From Meandrina meandrites (lineage: Eukaryota > Cnidaria > Anthozoa > Scleractinia > Meandrinidae), in the NCBI GenBank assembly GCA_963693305.1, contig OY855906.1, positions 13,043,602-13,107,601 of the forward strand: DNA of 64,000 nucleotides, given 5' to 3'. This document shows, piece after piece, positions 34,068-42,496 of the stretch. Each line of letters starts with the position of its first letter. Position 1 is the first letter of the stretch. Below the pieces are notes generated by a model, which was not told where the DNA came from, made no database searches, and saw nothing but the letters and a program-made list of their open reading frames with translations. A program made the position numbers and the translations under genes.

Positions 34068-37000
34068 ATGGACGAAATTGACCTCGAATCTTTGGAAGAA
34101 GAACTTGCAAATCTTGATCCCGAAGATTTGCGATATTTATCAAAATTAATTGCAGAAGACACACCTACAATTCAAAGGGTAATAAACACTTTGCTGGATG
34201 AACCAATCCCAGAAGCCACAAAGAAAAAATTAAAAGCCCCATTAAAACCATTAAAACCAATACCGAAACCACCACCCAGAAACAGAAAAAGAAACAGAAA
34301 AGAAACCATTTTGAAAATATTCGACCCCATCCCGCCGAACAAGGTGAAAACCGTGACAGATTATCAGAATGAGGTTCTGGATCTGTACCATGACACGGAA
34401 TATGAGGGTGTGGAAGAGGAGAGCGGGAGACGTTACAAGAGGTGGCGTTTTGTAGTGGGTCTAAACAAAGACCTCACACCCAGGTTCATTGAAAAGATAA
34501 GGGAGAACGTGGGAACATCGTTTTACATGAGGCACGCCTATTCGTATATTTTAGAAAACATTGAAGATGGGACTAGGCTTATTTATTACCAAAATAAGGG
34601 CTCCCCATGGATGAAAACGTACGCAGACGCAGAAGAATGGATCAAGGCAAGGGAGGCGGTACGTTTGGACCCGGATAACACTGAAAGACCAGATACAAAG
34701 TGGATCTTTGAGTCGCATTTCAATGTTGATGTAAAGGTTGTGCTAGACCGCCAGCCATTGATGGGAACAGGACCCTTACCAGACTGGCTGCGTAAACAAG
34801 CAAACACGGGGAGAAAACAAGCAATGGTGGCGCTGGACACCTATAGGGATAACCTGTGTTTATGGCGCTGTATCGCTGTGCACAAAGGAGCCAGACCAGA
34901 TCGAAGTACAGAAGCAGCCCGAGATCTGGCCAAGAGTTTCTACAAACTTGAAAAGATGCCAAATAGTTGGGTTGGGAAAACCTCATTGGATGAACTAGAA
35001 AAGGTAGAAATGCACCTGAACAAGGGCAAACCTTTCTCAGATTGGCTTGGGATAAGAGTTTATATGCCAGAGTGCATAGAAGATGAATTTGACATGGAAG
35101 CGCCAATCGAGGTGGTATGGCATCTCACAAGAAACCCAGCGCCGCAGTTTAAAAATATTATGACAATCGGTGTTTTTAATGAGCACGCATTCTTGATAAA
35201 AGACATAACAAAGTTAGCGAAAACTTATGAATGCATCCACTGTCACGCAAGATTCACAAAGGCTTGCAACCTCCAACGTCACGTGGAAAGATGCGCCCAA
35301 GGTAAAACAGTAACACACTGCCCCGGAGAGAAGGTCGAAGCGCCACAAACAGCATATCAGAAAGCGTTTTATCCGAAGCAAAAGGCCTCAAAAGAATCAA
35401 TCCAATGGTTGGAGTACGTGGCAAAACACTGCAAAATCACCATTCACCACGCTGAATCAGGTCACGGAGGTGAAAGGTGGATAGAGAAAAGTCCAGTAGA
35501 CGGGTACAACCACGAAAGAAAGCTGGTGCTGCAGTATCACGGCTGTAGCTGGCACGGATGTCCGAGATGTTACCCAAATCGAGGGCAAATATTATCACAC
35601 GGGACAAAGACGGCAGAAGATCTGTACCAAGCAACAAAGAAGAGAACAGCCCACCTAAGAAAGGTCGGATACAAAGTAATCGAATGTTGGTCATGTCAGT
35701 GGCTCGTCCCAGGAGGTGCAGACAAATATGGTGAAGAACCATCAAAACCTCAAACAAAAAGCTATCCACACGCTATTCTGTATGACTTTGAGGCGTACGG
35801 AGACAAAAACCATCGAAAGGAACCAACAGGAAATCTCACGATTGAGAACAAACACATACCAATCTCAGTAAGCGTGGGCGATACATTGGAAAGAGAGCCA
35901 ACCCACATCTGTGAAAAAAACCCCAAAGTGTTGGTTCAAAAGTTCATGGAAGAACTGAAAAGACGAGAGAAAAACATCAGAGCAAAAGTGCGCGCAGAAT
36001 TCATGCCGGCAGACATCGAGCTGATACCAAAAGATCAAAGGAAAAAAATAGAAGAATGGTGCGACCAGGTGCCAACACTCGGTTTCAACTCAGGAAGTTA
36101 TGATTTGAACCTGATAAAGAATTACTTCGCGGAACAGCTCGCAGGTACAACCAACAAAGTGAGAGTGGCAAAGAATGGGAGTAAAATCATGTTCTTACTC
36201 ACGGACAGATTGCGTTTCCTGGACATAATCAACTACTTGGGCCCAGGAATCAGCTACGCGAAATGGGTGGAAGCGTACGACTGCAAGGCAACAAAATCCT
36301 GGCTCCCATACGAGTGGTTTAACAGCGCAGAAAAGCTGGATTACCCAGGATTGCCAGATTACCTACACTGGTATTCGAAGCTTAAGAATGAGTACGTTCT
36401 AACACGGAAAGAATGGGAGGAATGTCAGAGACTGTTCAAAGAAAAAGGGATGAAAACCTTTAAAGACTGGCTGAAATATTACAATAATCTGGATGTGGCA
36501 CCCGGGCTTGAAGCGCTCCAAAAAATGAAAAACTTTTACATTGAGAAGGGGATAGACATAATGAAAGACGCAGTCAGCATACCGGGGGTGAGTTTGCATT
36601 ACTTGCTAAAAGGTGCAATAGAACGCAAAGCGGAACTATATGCCCCAAGAAAAGAAGCATATGAGATGTTAAAAGGGGCGGTAGTCGGAGGGCCAAGTTT
36701 GGTCTTCACAAGATATCATGAAGCAGGTAAAACGCGGATAAGATCGCATCAACACACGGACGCGAAACTTTGTCAAAACATCCTCGGATATGACGCGAAC
36801 GCGCTGTACCTCTCAACAATGCTGAGAGAAATGCCATGCGGAAAAGAAAGGGTTGTGCACTACACGGACGAGTACCAAGTAGATGCTACCCCAATATTAA
36901 CGCACAGATTAAAAGAAAAAAGCTGGTTCGGGTACGCAGAAGTGGACATAGAAATCCCAAACCACTTGCACCAAAAGTTTGAAGAAATGTGTCCGTTCTT

Positions 37001-38051
37001 TCACAACAAAATGGTACCAACCAAAGCTGTCCCAAAGCATATGAAAGAATACTTGAGAGCAACAGGAAGAAAACTAGTGGAGAAAAACAAGAAACTAATG
37101 GGAACGCTGTCAGCACAGAGGATACTTTTATATGAGCCGCTGCTGCAATGGTACATAAACCACGGGGCAAAGATAACTAGAGTCTACCGGACGATCGACT
37201 ACGAGCCGAAAGTAATATTCGAATGGTTCGTGAAAGAAGTCACAGAAAACCGCCGTACAGGGGATGTGGACAAAAGCAAAGCACTATTGGCTGATATATT
37301 CAAACTTCTGGGAAACAGTGGATATGGGAAGCTGATAGAAGCGTTAGAGCGGCAAACAAACGTAATTTACACCAAAGATGAAAAGGTGGTGGACAGAGCA
37401 TTGAGAAGCGCATACTTTTCAGACTTGGATGAGATTGGAGAAGCATATGAGTTAGAAAGTAGAAAAGCACGGATAACAATCAGACGCCCATTTCAGGTAG
37501 GAATAGCGGTGTATCAGCTAGCCAAGTTGAGGATGCTTGAATTTTACTACGACTTCTTGGATAGGTATCTTGACAGGAAAGATTTCGAGCTGATCCAGAT
37601 GGATACAGACAGCAACTACCTCGCAATCTCAGGAAAGAGTCTGGAAGACATTGTGAAACCAGATATGAGAGAAGAATTCGAGAAAGAAAAAAAGAACTGG
37701 CTGGCATGGGACAAATGGAGCGGAAGAACGCCGGGACTGTTCAAAAAAGAATTCGAAGGGGAGCGGATGATCGCGCTGTGCTCCAAATGTTATTATACAG
37801 AAGATGGGGAAGCAAAAAAGAAGAAACTGAGCTCAAAGGGGATGTCAAAGAGGCAAAACGAGATCAACTGGCACCGTTTCAAGGCAGCGCTAGATGGAAG
37901 CAAGGATATGGCAACAAACAGGGGTTTTCGAATGCGAGATGGGAATATAGTAACTTACGAACAGGAGAAGCTGGGGTTGAGTGCATACTATGACAAACGA
38001 TGGGTACTGTCTGACGGCATACACACCGAACCAATCGAATATCATATTTAG
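34068..38051 (+). CDS. Polinton family B DNA polymerase (protein-primed type), PolB
   Basis: A 1,327-residue polymerase expected to replicate the element. An acidic N-terminus is followed by a Lys/Pro-rich linker (about 55-85). A conserved Polinton N-terminal region includes D261-N-L-C264 (DNLCLWRC) and H373, resembling an OTU/papain-like Cys-His pair. A C2H2 finger starts at C389-xx-C392. The exonuclease shows Exo I YDFEAYGD (D573, E575), Exo II FNSGSYD (N674) and Exo III YNNLD (D809). The polymerase shows motif A GYDANALYL (D909), motif B KLLGNSGYG (K1079) and motif C DTDS (D1179/D1181). All catalytic residues are present and the frame is unbroken. The start is set by a TTATATAC box ending two bases before ATG. 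Its stop overlaps the convergent integrase stop by four bases. Confidence 0.97.
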   Translation: MDEIDLESLEEELANLDPEDLRYLSKLIAEDTPTIQRVINTLLDEPIPEATKKKLKAPLKPLKPIPKPPPRNRKRNRKETILKIFDPIPPNKVKTVTDYQNEVLDLYHDTEYEGVEEESGRRYKRWRFVVGLNKDLTPRFIEKIRENVGTSFYMRHAYSYILENIEDGTRLIYYQNKGSPWMKTYADAEEWIKAREAVRLDPDNTERPDTKWIFESHFNVDVKVVLDRQPLMGTGPLPDWLRKQANTGRKQAMVALDTYRDNLCLWRCIAVHKGARPDRSTEAARDLAKSFYKLEKMPNSWVGKTSLDELEKVEMHLNKGKPFSDWLGIRVYMPECIEDEFDMEAPIEVVWHLTRNPAPQFKNIMTIGVFNEHAFLIKDITKLAKTYECIHCHARFTKACNLQRHVERCAQGKTVTHCPGEKVEAPQTAYQKAFYPKQKASKESIQWLEYVAKHCKITIHHAESGHGGERWIEKSPVDGYNHERKLVLQYHGCSWHGCPRCYPNRGQILSHGTKTAEDLYQATKKRTAHLRKVGYKVIECWSCQWLVPGGADKYGEEPSKPQTKSYPHAILYDFEAYGDKNHRKEPTGNLTIENKHIPISVSVGDTLEREPTHICEKNPKVLVQKFMEELKRREKNIRAKVRAEFMPADIELIPKDQRKKIEEWCDQVPTLGFNSGSYDLNLIKNYFAEQLAGTTNKVRVAKNGSKIMFLLTDRLRFLDIINYLGPGISYAKWVEAYDCKATKSWLPYEWFNSAEKLDYPGLPDYLHWYSKLKNEYVLTRKEWEECQRLFKEKGMKTFKDWLKYYNNLDVAPGLEALQKMKNFYIEKGIDIMKDAVSIPGVSLHYLLKGAIERKAELYAPRKEAYEMLKGAVVGGPSLVFTRYHEAGKTRIRSHQHTDAKLCQNILGYDANALYLSTMLREMPCGKERVVHYTDEYQVDATPILTHRLKEKSWFGYAEVDIEIPNHLHQKFEEMCPFFHNKMVPTKAVPKHMKEYLRATGRKLVEKNKKLMGTLSAQRILLYEPLLQWYINHGAKITRVYRTIDYEPKVIFEWFVKEVTENRRTGDVDKSKALLADIFKLLGNSGYGKLIEALERQTNVIYTKDEKVVDRALRSAYFSDLDEIGEAYELESRKARITIRRPFQVGIAVYQLAKLRMLEFYYDFLDRYLDRKDFELIQMDTDSNYLAISGKSLEDIVKPDMREEFEKEKKNWLAWDKWSGRTPGLFKKEFEGERMIALCSKCYYTEDGEAKKKKLSSKGMSKRQNEINWHRFKAALDGSKDMATNRGFRMRDGNIVTYEQEKLGLSAYYDKRWVLSDGIHTEPIEYHI

Positions 38052-39034
38052 TTCACAGCCGGAGGTAATTGTGTGTTTGGAGGTACAACAAGCAGTTCTT
38101 CACGTACAAAGCCACGTTTGGGACCGTCAGACAAATAGTAGAGAACAGGCTGATTCGGTTTAGAAAAAGAGCGTTCAATATTATAAACATCCAAAGACCA
38201 GATTGGATCAGTGGCTCTTTTAACACCACCTTCAAGCTCACCAGGTTGGTACAAATATCGAACCAAAACTATGGAGGGGAGCTTTTTTTCATTTTCTCCA
38301 ACAGGTCGTAAATATTTGGTTGCTGGCTCCGCATAAACATTTTTTTTCTTGATTGCGGCAGCAGGTTTCATACCAATCAATCGAGTGACTTGGTTGTTCA
38401 GAGCAGAAACAACTTTGGGGAGCCTTTTTACCCACACAGTAGACCGCAGACCCTCAGGTGAACGCATTTCAACTGCATACTGGTGGCCAAACAAACGCTC
38501 AGCCAAGGTACGATTGAAACGTTCAACGATAGCTTGGTCTCTATGAATTTCAGGGTGACCACGTCTGATAGAAGTTTTGTGATTTTCCATTTCTTTTGTA
38601 ACAGCGCCCATAAATTCACGCCCAGGATCAACCTGCAACAGTTGAGGCCATTTCAAAGGTCCACGTGTATAAATTGTCTTAAAAGCTTTGGCAACCTCAT
38701 CAGAGTTTTTAGAAGTTAAAGGCTGAGCTTCTTTGAATCTGCTGGCAACATCAACAACGGTAAGCGCGTATTTGTAAGTGCTACGGCCCACTTTGTCATG
38801 TGGCAGAAAAAGAAGATCTGCCTGATGTACTTTGTTGGGTGTAGGCACGTCGAATTTTAGGCGAGGAATGTAGCGCGGTGCGGGGAGGTAAATTTGCCAG
38901 AGCGCTTGTTTGAACAACCATTCTTTGGCAACAACTTCAGGAACCTTTGCAGCGACCGCTAATTTTTTAATGGCGGAGATACCTTTCCAGTAACCTTGTG
39001 GGCTGTAATAACGCCGCTCCAATTTTCTGTCCAT
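38048..39034 (-). CDS. Polinton retrovirus-like integrase
   Basis: A 328-residue DDE integrase for inserting the element. An N-terminal helical region is followed by the RNase-H-fold core: HQADLLFLPHD (first Asp), QVDPGREFMG (second Asp) and the Glu of AIVERFNRTLAE. A C-terminal basic SH3/chromo-like region ends with ...YYLSDGPKRGFVREELLVV. It is convergent with PolB and their stop codons overlap. It shares the short intergenic TATA region around 39053 with the divergent gene at 39062. Integrase action explains the short target duplication, here 5 bp. Frame intact. Confidence 0.95.
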   Translation of the reverse strand: MDRKLERRYYSPQGYWKGISAIKKLAVAAKVPEVVAKEWLFKQALWQIYLPAPRYIPRLKFDVPTPNKVHQADLLFLPHDKVGRSTYKYALTVVDVASRFKEAQPLTSKNSDEVAKAFKTIYTRGPLKWPQLLQVDPGREFMGAVTKEMENHKTSIRRGHPEIHRDQAIVERFNRTLAERLFGHQYAVEMRSPEGLRSTVWVKRLPKVVSALNNQVTRLIGMKPAAAIKKKNVYAEPATKYLRPVGENEKKLPSIVLVRYLYQPGELEGGVKRATDPIWSLDVYNIERSFSKPNQPVLYYLSDGPKRGFVREELLVVPPNTQLPPAVN

Positions 39035-39061
39035 TTAAATAATTATGCGCGACATATATAC

Positions 39062-39571
39062 ATGACAACAAAAATGAGTTTGGGTTTACCTAAGGGGTGT
39101 GGAAAAAAAGAGCTAAAAGAAATGTTGATAAAACAGCAGGAAGCGAAAATAAAAGAAATCAAGCCGGAAAAAGATCTTGACGACCGTTACGAGTGGGATC
39201 AGCAACTGAGTTGCTATCCTGAGCCCGAAGAGATGAGCCACCCTCCCAAACCAAAATTATGGTATTTAATTGCAGTATTAAAAAAAACCGGCATTTCTTT
39301 AGAACAGGTCGGTGACGAAATGGGGCTGGCCTTTTTGGGTAATGTCATTCACCAGTTCAAGCGGTATCAGCAACTGAGTTGCTACCCCGGATCATGTAAC
39401 TATGTTTGTTTTTTATACAACTATTTTCAAAAGGTCTCAACAAGAGATTGGCCGGCGAAAAAGGCAATACTGGGAAAGCTCACGAAAAGATTGCCGAAGA
39501 TGGTACAAACCAGAAATAAAGCCGAAAAAAGTTTCAACGAATGGTGGTTGGAGGCAAACACCCACCATTAA
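39062..39571 (+). CDS. Polinton protein of unknown function carrying two inserted palindromes
   Basis: A predicted 169-residue, Lys-rich protein (ATG at 39062 follows a CATATATA box by one base; the further-upstream ATG at 38996 would place translation through the promoter). I do not recognise a family. Two copies of the 25-bp element palindrome, at 39195-39219 and 39363-39388, lie inside it in the same frame. Each adds the peptide QQLSCYP, at about residues 47-53 and 103-109. Its stop overlaps the stop of the convergent gene by the sequence TTAA. It may be a small regulatory or structural protein; nothing supports more. Confidence 0.6.
   Translation: MTTKMSLGLPKGCGKKELKEMLIKQQEAKIKEIKPEKDLDDRYEWDQQLSCYPEPEEMSHPPKPKLWYLIAVLKKTGISLEQVGDEMGLAFLGNVIHQFKRYQQLSCYPGSCNYVCFLYNYFQKVSTRDWPAKKAILGKLTKRLPKMVQTRNKAEKSFNEWWLEANTHH
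39195..39219 (+). repeat. Polinton short interspersed palindrome, copy 1
   Basis: GGGATC-AGCAACTGAGTTGCT-ATCC, a perfect 7-bp stem around a single central G with flanking partial pairing. It lies in the coding frame of the 39062 gene. Confidence 0.75.
39363..39388 (+). repeat. Polinton short interspersed palindrome, copy 2
   Basis: GGTATC-AGCAACTGAGTTGCT-ACCCC, same core and same reading frame as copy 1. Confidence 0.75.
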
Positions 39572-40086
39572 ACAGAAGTTGTCTTTGATGTTCTGTTAAC
39601 CTTTACCCCGCCGTCAGTGTGGTTTGAAAAACGCAGTTTTGTCTTTGCAGTAGTAAAGCTGTTGTACTTTTTGATAATATCTTGGTACTCACTGTCTGAG
39701 ATTTTACCATCTTCAAGAGCGGTCGATATGAGAGAGTTGATTGAGCTCAGCGTAGCTTCAGCCAAAGTTTGTATTTTTTCGTGTTTTTTCGCTTTACGCA
39801 GGAAAAATTTGATGGTGACCATGCCGGAGGTTGACACCAATGAAAACAAGGCGGCAGTTGCGATTAAAGGCCCGCCAACAACAACGCCAACCACAGAAAG
39901 AGAAGCGGCCAACCCAGAGCCTGTAAGAATGGTAGCAACTCCGCCTGTTAACGCACATACCGTTTGACAACGCGTGTGCCACCGTTTAAACTTGGCTGAG
40001 GTTTGGTAGTAGTGCACCAACTGGTTTTCCAAATTTGTCTTTATTAATTCTATTTCAGCCCGCCTGAATTTTGATGCAGAATCCAT
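39568..40086 (-). CDS. Polinton membrane protein with glycine-rich hydrophobic hairpin
   Basis: 172 residues. A basic amphipathic N-terminus is followed by two hydrophobic segments at about 41-90 (VCALTGGVATILTGSG, LSVVGVVVGGPLIATAAL) with many Gly. The C-terminal half contains a helical region with SLISTALEDGKISDSEY, a pattern I associate with Polinton-encoded proteins of unknown function. It may act at membranes during entry or assembly, which is inference only. The promoter box CATATATAGG lies directly upstream of ATG (40091-40097). Confidence 0.75.
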   Translation of the reverse strand: MDSASKFRRAEIELIKTNLENQLVHYYQTSAKFKRWHTRCQTVCALTGGVATILTGSGLAASLSVVGVVVGGPLIATAALFSLVSTSGMVTIKFFLRKAKKHEKIQTLAEATLSSINSLISTALEDGKISDSEYQDIIKKYNSFTTAKTKLRFSNHTDGGVKVNRTSKTTSV

Positions 40087-40128
40087 TTCCTATATATGTG
40101 TTAAAAATATTTCGTGGGGTGTGGGTTA

Positions 40129-40980
40129 TCAACAATTATATGTATTATGCCATTTGCCGTTAATTTTCTTTAGCTCCATCCTACAATCTTTTTTAGGGTG
40201 TGTCCAGAACTTTTTGCTGAACAGACCGGTTTTCGTGTTAAAGGCACCTTTTGCGATGTCACCACTCCAATACTTTTTAAACAAATCCTTATCACCACCT
40301 GTGACAGCCATGATTGCAGCAGCCACATCTTGAGCCGGTTGAAAGCCCGGAACCTTTTCGCCGATCTTTTTATTGATCGTTTCACCAACACCCAAACCCA
40401 CTTTTTGCTTCGAGCTGATTGCGTTGCGCGCCGCAGCATGACCCCATTGCCGTTTGTTTTTGGGGATAGCGTCAAGCGCCTTCACCATTTTTTTGTCAGC
40501 AACATGTTTGCAGCTTTTCTCATTTTTCTTTCCTGCACAGACGGCATAATCAACATCATGCTGCATTGAAACTGCGTCTGTGGCGCCTGTGGGTTGCTGA
40601 TAAATCTTCAAAATCTTTCCCGTCTTGGGGTCGTAAGAAAGCTGTTTTTCAAGAGGATTGTACGGTCCTGTGTAGTTATGACCAGGAAGCGTCCACCCCT
40701 TTTTTGGCTTAGGCAGCTTACCAATAGCTTTATGCAAATCAAAAGCCCCACCACGTTGGTAAAGAGGGTTTGTTGGGTCGTCTACTCGATTACCCGCATA
40801 AATTCTCATATCATAATTACCACCACTTTGCGTTTTATTAGAAACGAATCGTGTCTTGGTGATGCCACAACTTGCGCATTTTACTTTAAGCAGCCTTCTA
40901 CCATTTTTTGCGGTAGTGTTTTTTTCACTTCCCGGTACGTTGGGTGTGAAACGCTTTTCCTTCACGCAGTATACCTCCAT
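40129..40980 (-). CDS. Polinton phospholipase A2 protein with N-terminal zinc-ribbon-like domain
   Basis: 283 residues. Residues 1-52 form a small Cys-containing domain (VYCVKEKRF ... KVKCASCGITK, DUF5679-like) nearly identical to the N-terminus of the neighbouring protein at 41003-41569. The middle carries a parvovirus-VP1-type PLA2 domain: calcium-loop-like GHNYTGPYNPL and the catalytic HD pair in SMQHDVDYAVC. In parvoviruses this domain acts on endosomal membranes during entry; the same role here is inference. A basic C-terminal tail follows. TTATATAAG sits immediately before the ATG. Frame intact. Confidence 0.88.
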   Translation of the reverse strand: MEVYCVKEKRFTPNVPGSEKNTTAKNGRRLLKVKCASCGITKTRFVSNKTQSGGNYDMRIYAGNRVDDPTNPLYQRGGAFDLHKAIGKLPKPKKGWTLPGHNYTGPYNPLEKQLSYDPKTGKILKIYQQPTGATDAVSMQHDVDYAVCAGKKNEKSCKHVADKKMVKALDAIPKNKRQWGHAAARNAISSKQKVGLGVGETINKKIGEKVPGFQPAQDVAAAIMAVTGGDKDLFKKYWSGDIAKGAFNTKTGLFSKKFWTHPKKDCRMELKKINGKWHNTYNC

Positions 40981-41002
40981 CTTATATAATTAAAGAAAAT
41001 TC

Positions 41003-41569
41003 TCAGGCCGCTGTGTGACACCCACCTTTCAACTTATTTCCCGGTATCATATCTTTTGGTCTTAATCTGTTTGAGGCTTTAGTCAACAAATCCCCAGACA
41101 AAGCATCAATTGTGTAATTAACAGCTTTTCTCGCGATTGGTTTGGCTTTATTGGCTAACTTCTTCTGATACTCTGGTTGTCTCAGAAACTCGCTTGCAAA
41201 GTATCTTCCTTGTTTCACACCTTGCTTTGCTAAATAAGGAACTCCATACTCAAAGAAAGCTTCAGCTGCTGTATTTCCAACTGTATCAAAAACTCCACCT
41301 CCAAACATTCTTTTTTCAGCGCGTGCAAGTTCTTCTCTCTTCTTTTTGGGTAAACCCCTTCTGGTCCACTTAAATATTGGATCTAAAATATTACCTCCTT
41401 CTTGAGCAGCACCACTTTGTGTTTTATTAGAAACGAATCTTGTCTTGGTAATGCCGCAGCTAGCACATTTTACTTTAAGCAGTCTTCTGCCGTTTTTTGC
41501 GGTTGTAATTTTTTCACTTCCCACCACATTGGGTGTGAAGCGCTTTTCTTTCACACAGTAAACATCCAT
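41003..41569 (-). CDS. Polinton protein sharing the N-terminal domain of the PLA2 protein
   Basis: 188 residues. The first about 52 are almost identical to the PLA2 protein's N-terminal domain. The rest is unrelated: a region rich in Lys/Arg and Ala with a helix (FGGGVFDTVGNTAAEAFF, then VKQGRYFASEFLRQ). This pattern resembles small membrane-active minor virion proteins of Polintons (pVI-like), but I cannot confirm homology. It has its own TTATATAAG box before ATG. The shared head with different tails suggests duplication followed by domain replacement. Confidence 0.75.
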   Translation of the reverse strand: MDVYCVKEKRFTPNVVGSEKITTAKNGRRLLKVKCASCGITKTRFVSNKTQSGAAQEGGNILDPIFKWTRRGLPKKKREELARAEKRMFGGGVFDTVGNTAAEAFFEYGVPYLAKQGVKQGRYFASEFLRQPEYQKKLANKAKPIARKAVNYTIDALSGDLLTKASNRLRPKDMIPGNKLKGGCHTAA

Positions 41570-41589
41570 CTTATATAACTAGCAAAAAT

Positions 41590-42078
41590 TCACTGGGGTA
41601 AATTATGTGTAAAATAACCCTTCACCACAGCCTCGTTGGCGTGTGTATTTTCTGAAAACATACTCAAAATATCTCGAAACGACCGCCCTTTGTTACGCTC
41701 ATTCAGGAAAAGCAAACAGTAGTAGCCGCAGCGCACACTGGATTCCCACTGAAGCTGGTTGTCATTTCGTAGAAAGGTCTGTTTGCCCTCGAGAATCAAC
41801 TCAATTTCCCATTCCGCGGGCGGGGGTAAACCGAAAGAGTCAAAGTATTCAGGTAGCAACTCAGTTGCTGATCCCCAACAGCATACCCAATGGGTGCCTG
41901 GCCCTCCAAGATCATCCATGTTGATTATACAAGGGGAGTGGTTTTTCACGTGGATCTCGTCTCTCGCAAATATACCTTTGATGGGGATTTTCAAGTATTG
42001 GCACCATCGCTGCAAGTCATAATCAGTTAAGGGGACATCAACGAAGGCGGGCTTTTTTTTTATCACCCCAAGAACCAA
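41590..42078 (-). CDS. Polinton adenain-like (Ulp1-fold) maturation protease
   Basis: 162 residues. Catalytic elements are in the order expected for the C5/Ulp1 family: His in GTHWVC, Asp in YFDSFG, Gln in NDNQLQ, and the nucleophile Cys in RCGYYCLLF. Family role: cleavage of virion precursor proteins during maturation. Its 5' end overlaps the preceding gene (42038-42418) by 41 bp in another frame, so it may be translated from the same transcript. A copy of the short palindrome (41852-41876) lies between the His and Asp motifs and encodes GSATELLP in frame. If it is an insertion, it sits in a tolerant loop. Confidence 0.9.
   Translation of the reverse strand: MVLGVIKKKPAFVDVPLTDYDLQRWCQYLKIPIKGIFARDEIHVKNHSPCIINMDDLGGPGTHWVCCWGSATELLPEYFDSFGLPPPAEWEIELILEGKQTFLRNDNQLQWESSVRCGYYCLLFLNERNKGRSFRDILSMFSENTHANEAVVKGYFTHNLPQ
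41852..41876 (-). repeat. Polinton short interspersed palindrome, copy 3
   Basis: On the minus strand GGGGATC-AGCAACTGAGTTGCT-ACC. It lies within the protease gene but is read in a different frame from copies 1 and 2. Confidence 0.75.
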
Positions 42079-42418
42079 TAAATGGTGGCGGGCGCATAAA
42101 TGGTGGAGGGTTGATGCGCATTCCCTTTCCTCCTGTTGGGGGTTTTACCCGCATGCCTGATCCTGAGTTGCCGATCCCGTGTTTGCGCACACGTCTGATT
42201 TGTGTCTTGCTCATGTCTATGTCCACGCCCGTTTTGTTTTTGATAGCGCGCTCTATTTTTTTGATCTGCCTGGCGGTCAAGTGCAAAGTGTCGCTACCGC
42301 CGGTTATAGCCTCATTTTTAAATCTGAGCGTAACTGCTTCTCCTCGCCCAAAGGCTCGCGCGAGGCTTACCTTCTGCCCGTCTGAAAGTGAAATCTTGTG
42401 CGGATAGTAAGTCGTCAT
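42038..42418 (-). CDS. small basic Polinton protein (pX-like)
   Basis: 126 residues. The N-terminal part has the pattern seen in small conserved Polinton proteins: LSDGQKVSLARAF, TLRFKN, then DTLHLTARQIKKIERA. The C-terminal half is Arg/Gly/Pro-rich (MRVKPPTGGKGMRINPPP). A DNA- or capsid-binding role is plausible from the charge. It has a TATA-like AATATAAG before ATG and overlaps the protease gene by 41 bp. Confidence 0.75.
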   Translation of the reverse strand: MTTYYPHKISLSDGQKVSLARAFGRGEAVTLRFKNEAITGGSDTLHLTARQIKKIERAIKNKTGVDIDMSKTQIRRVRKHGIGNSGSGMRVKPPTGGKGMRINPPPFMRPPPFIGSWGDKKKARLR

Positions 42419-42450
42419 CTCTTATATTTCATACAAAATTATTTCACTTT

Positions 42451-42469
42451 GGGGTATCAGCAACTCAGT
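42451..42469 (+). repeat. Polinton short interspersed palindrome, copy 4 (degenerate)
   Basis: GGGGTATCAGCAACTCAGT is followed by a decayed right half. It lies in the short gap between the major capsid and small basic protein genes, and is the only non-coding copy. Confidence 0.55.
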
Positions 42470-42496
42470 CACTCAGCAGCAAAGTAGCCAATTCCA

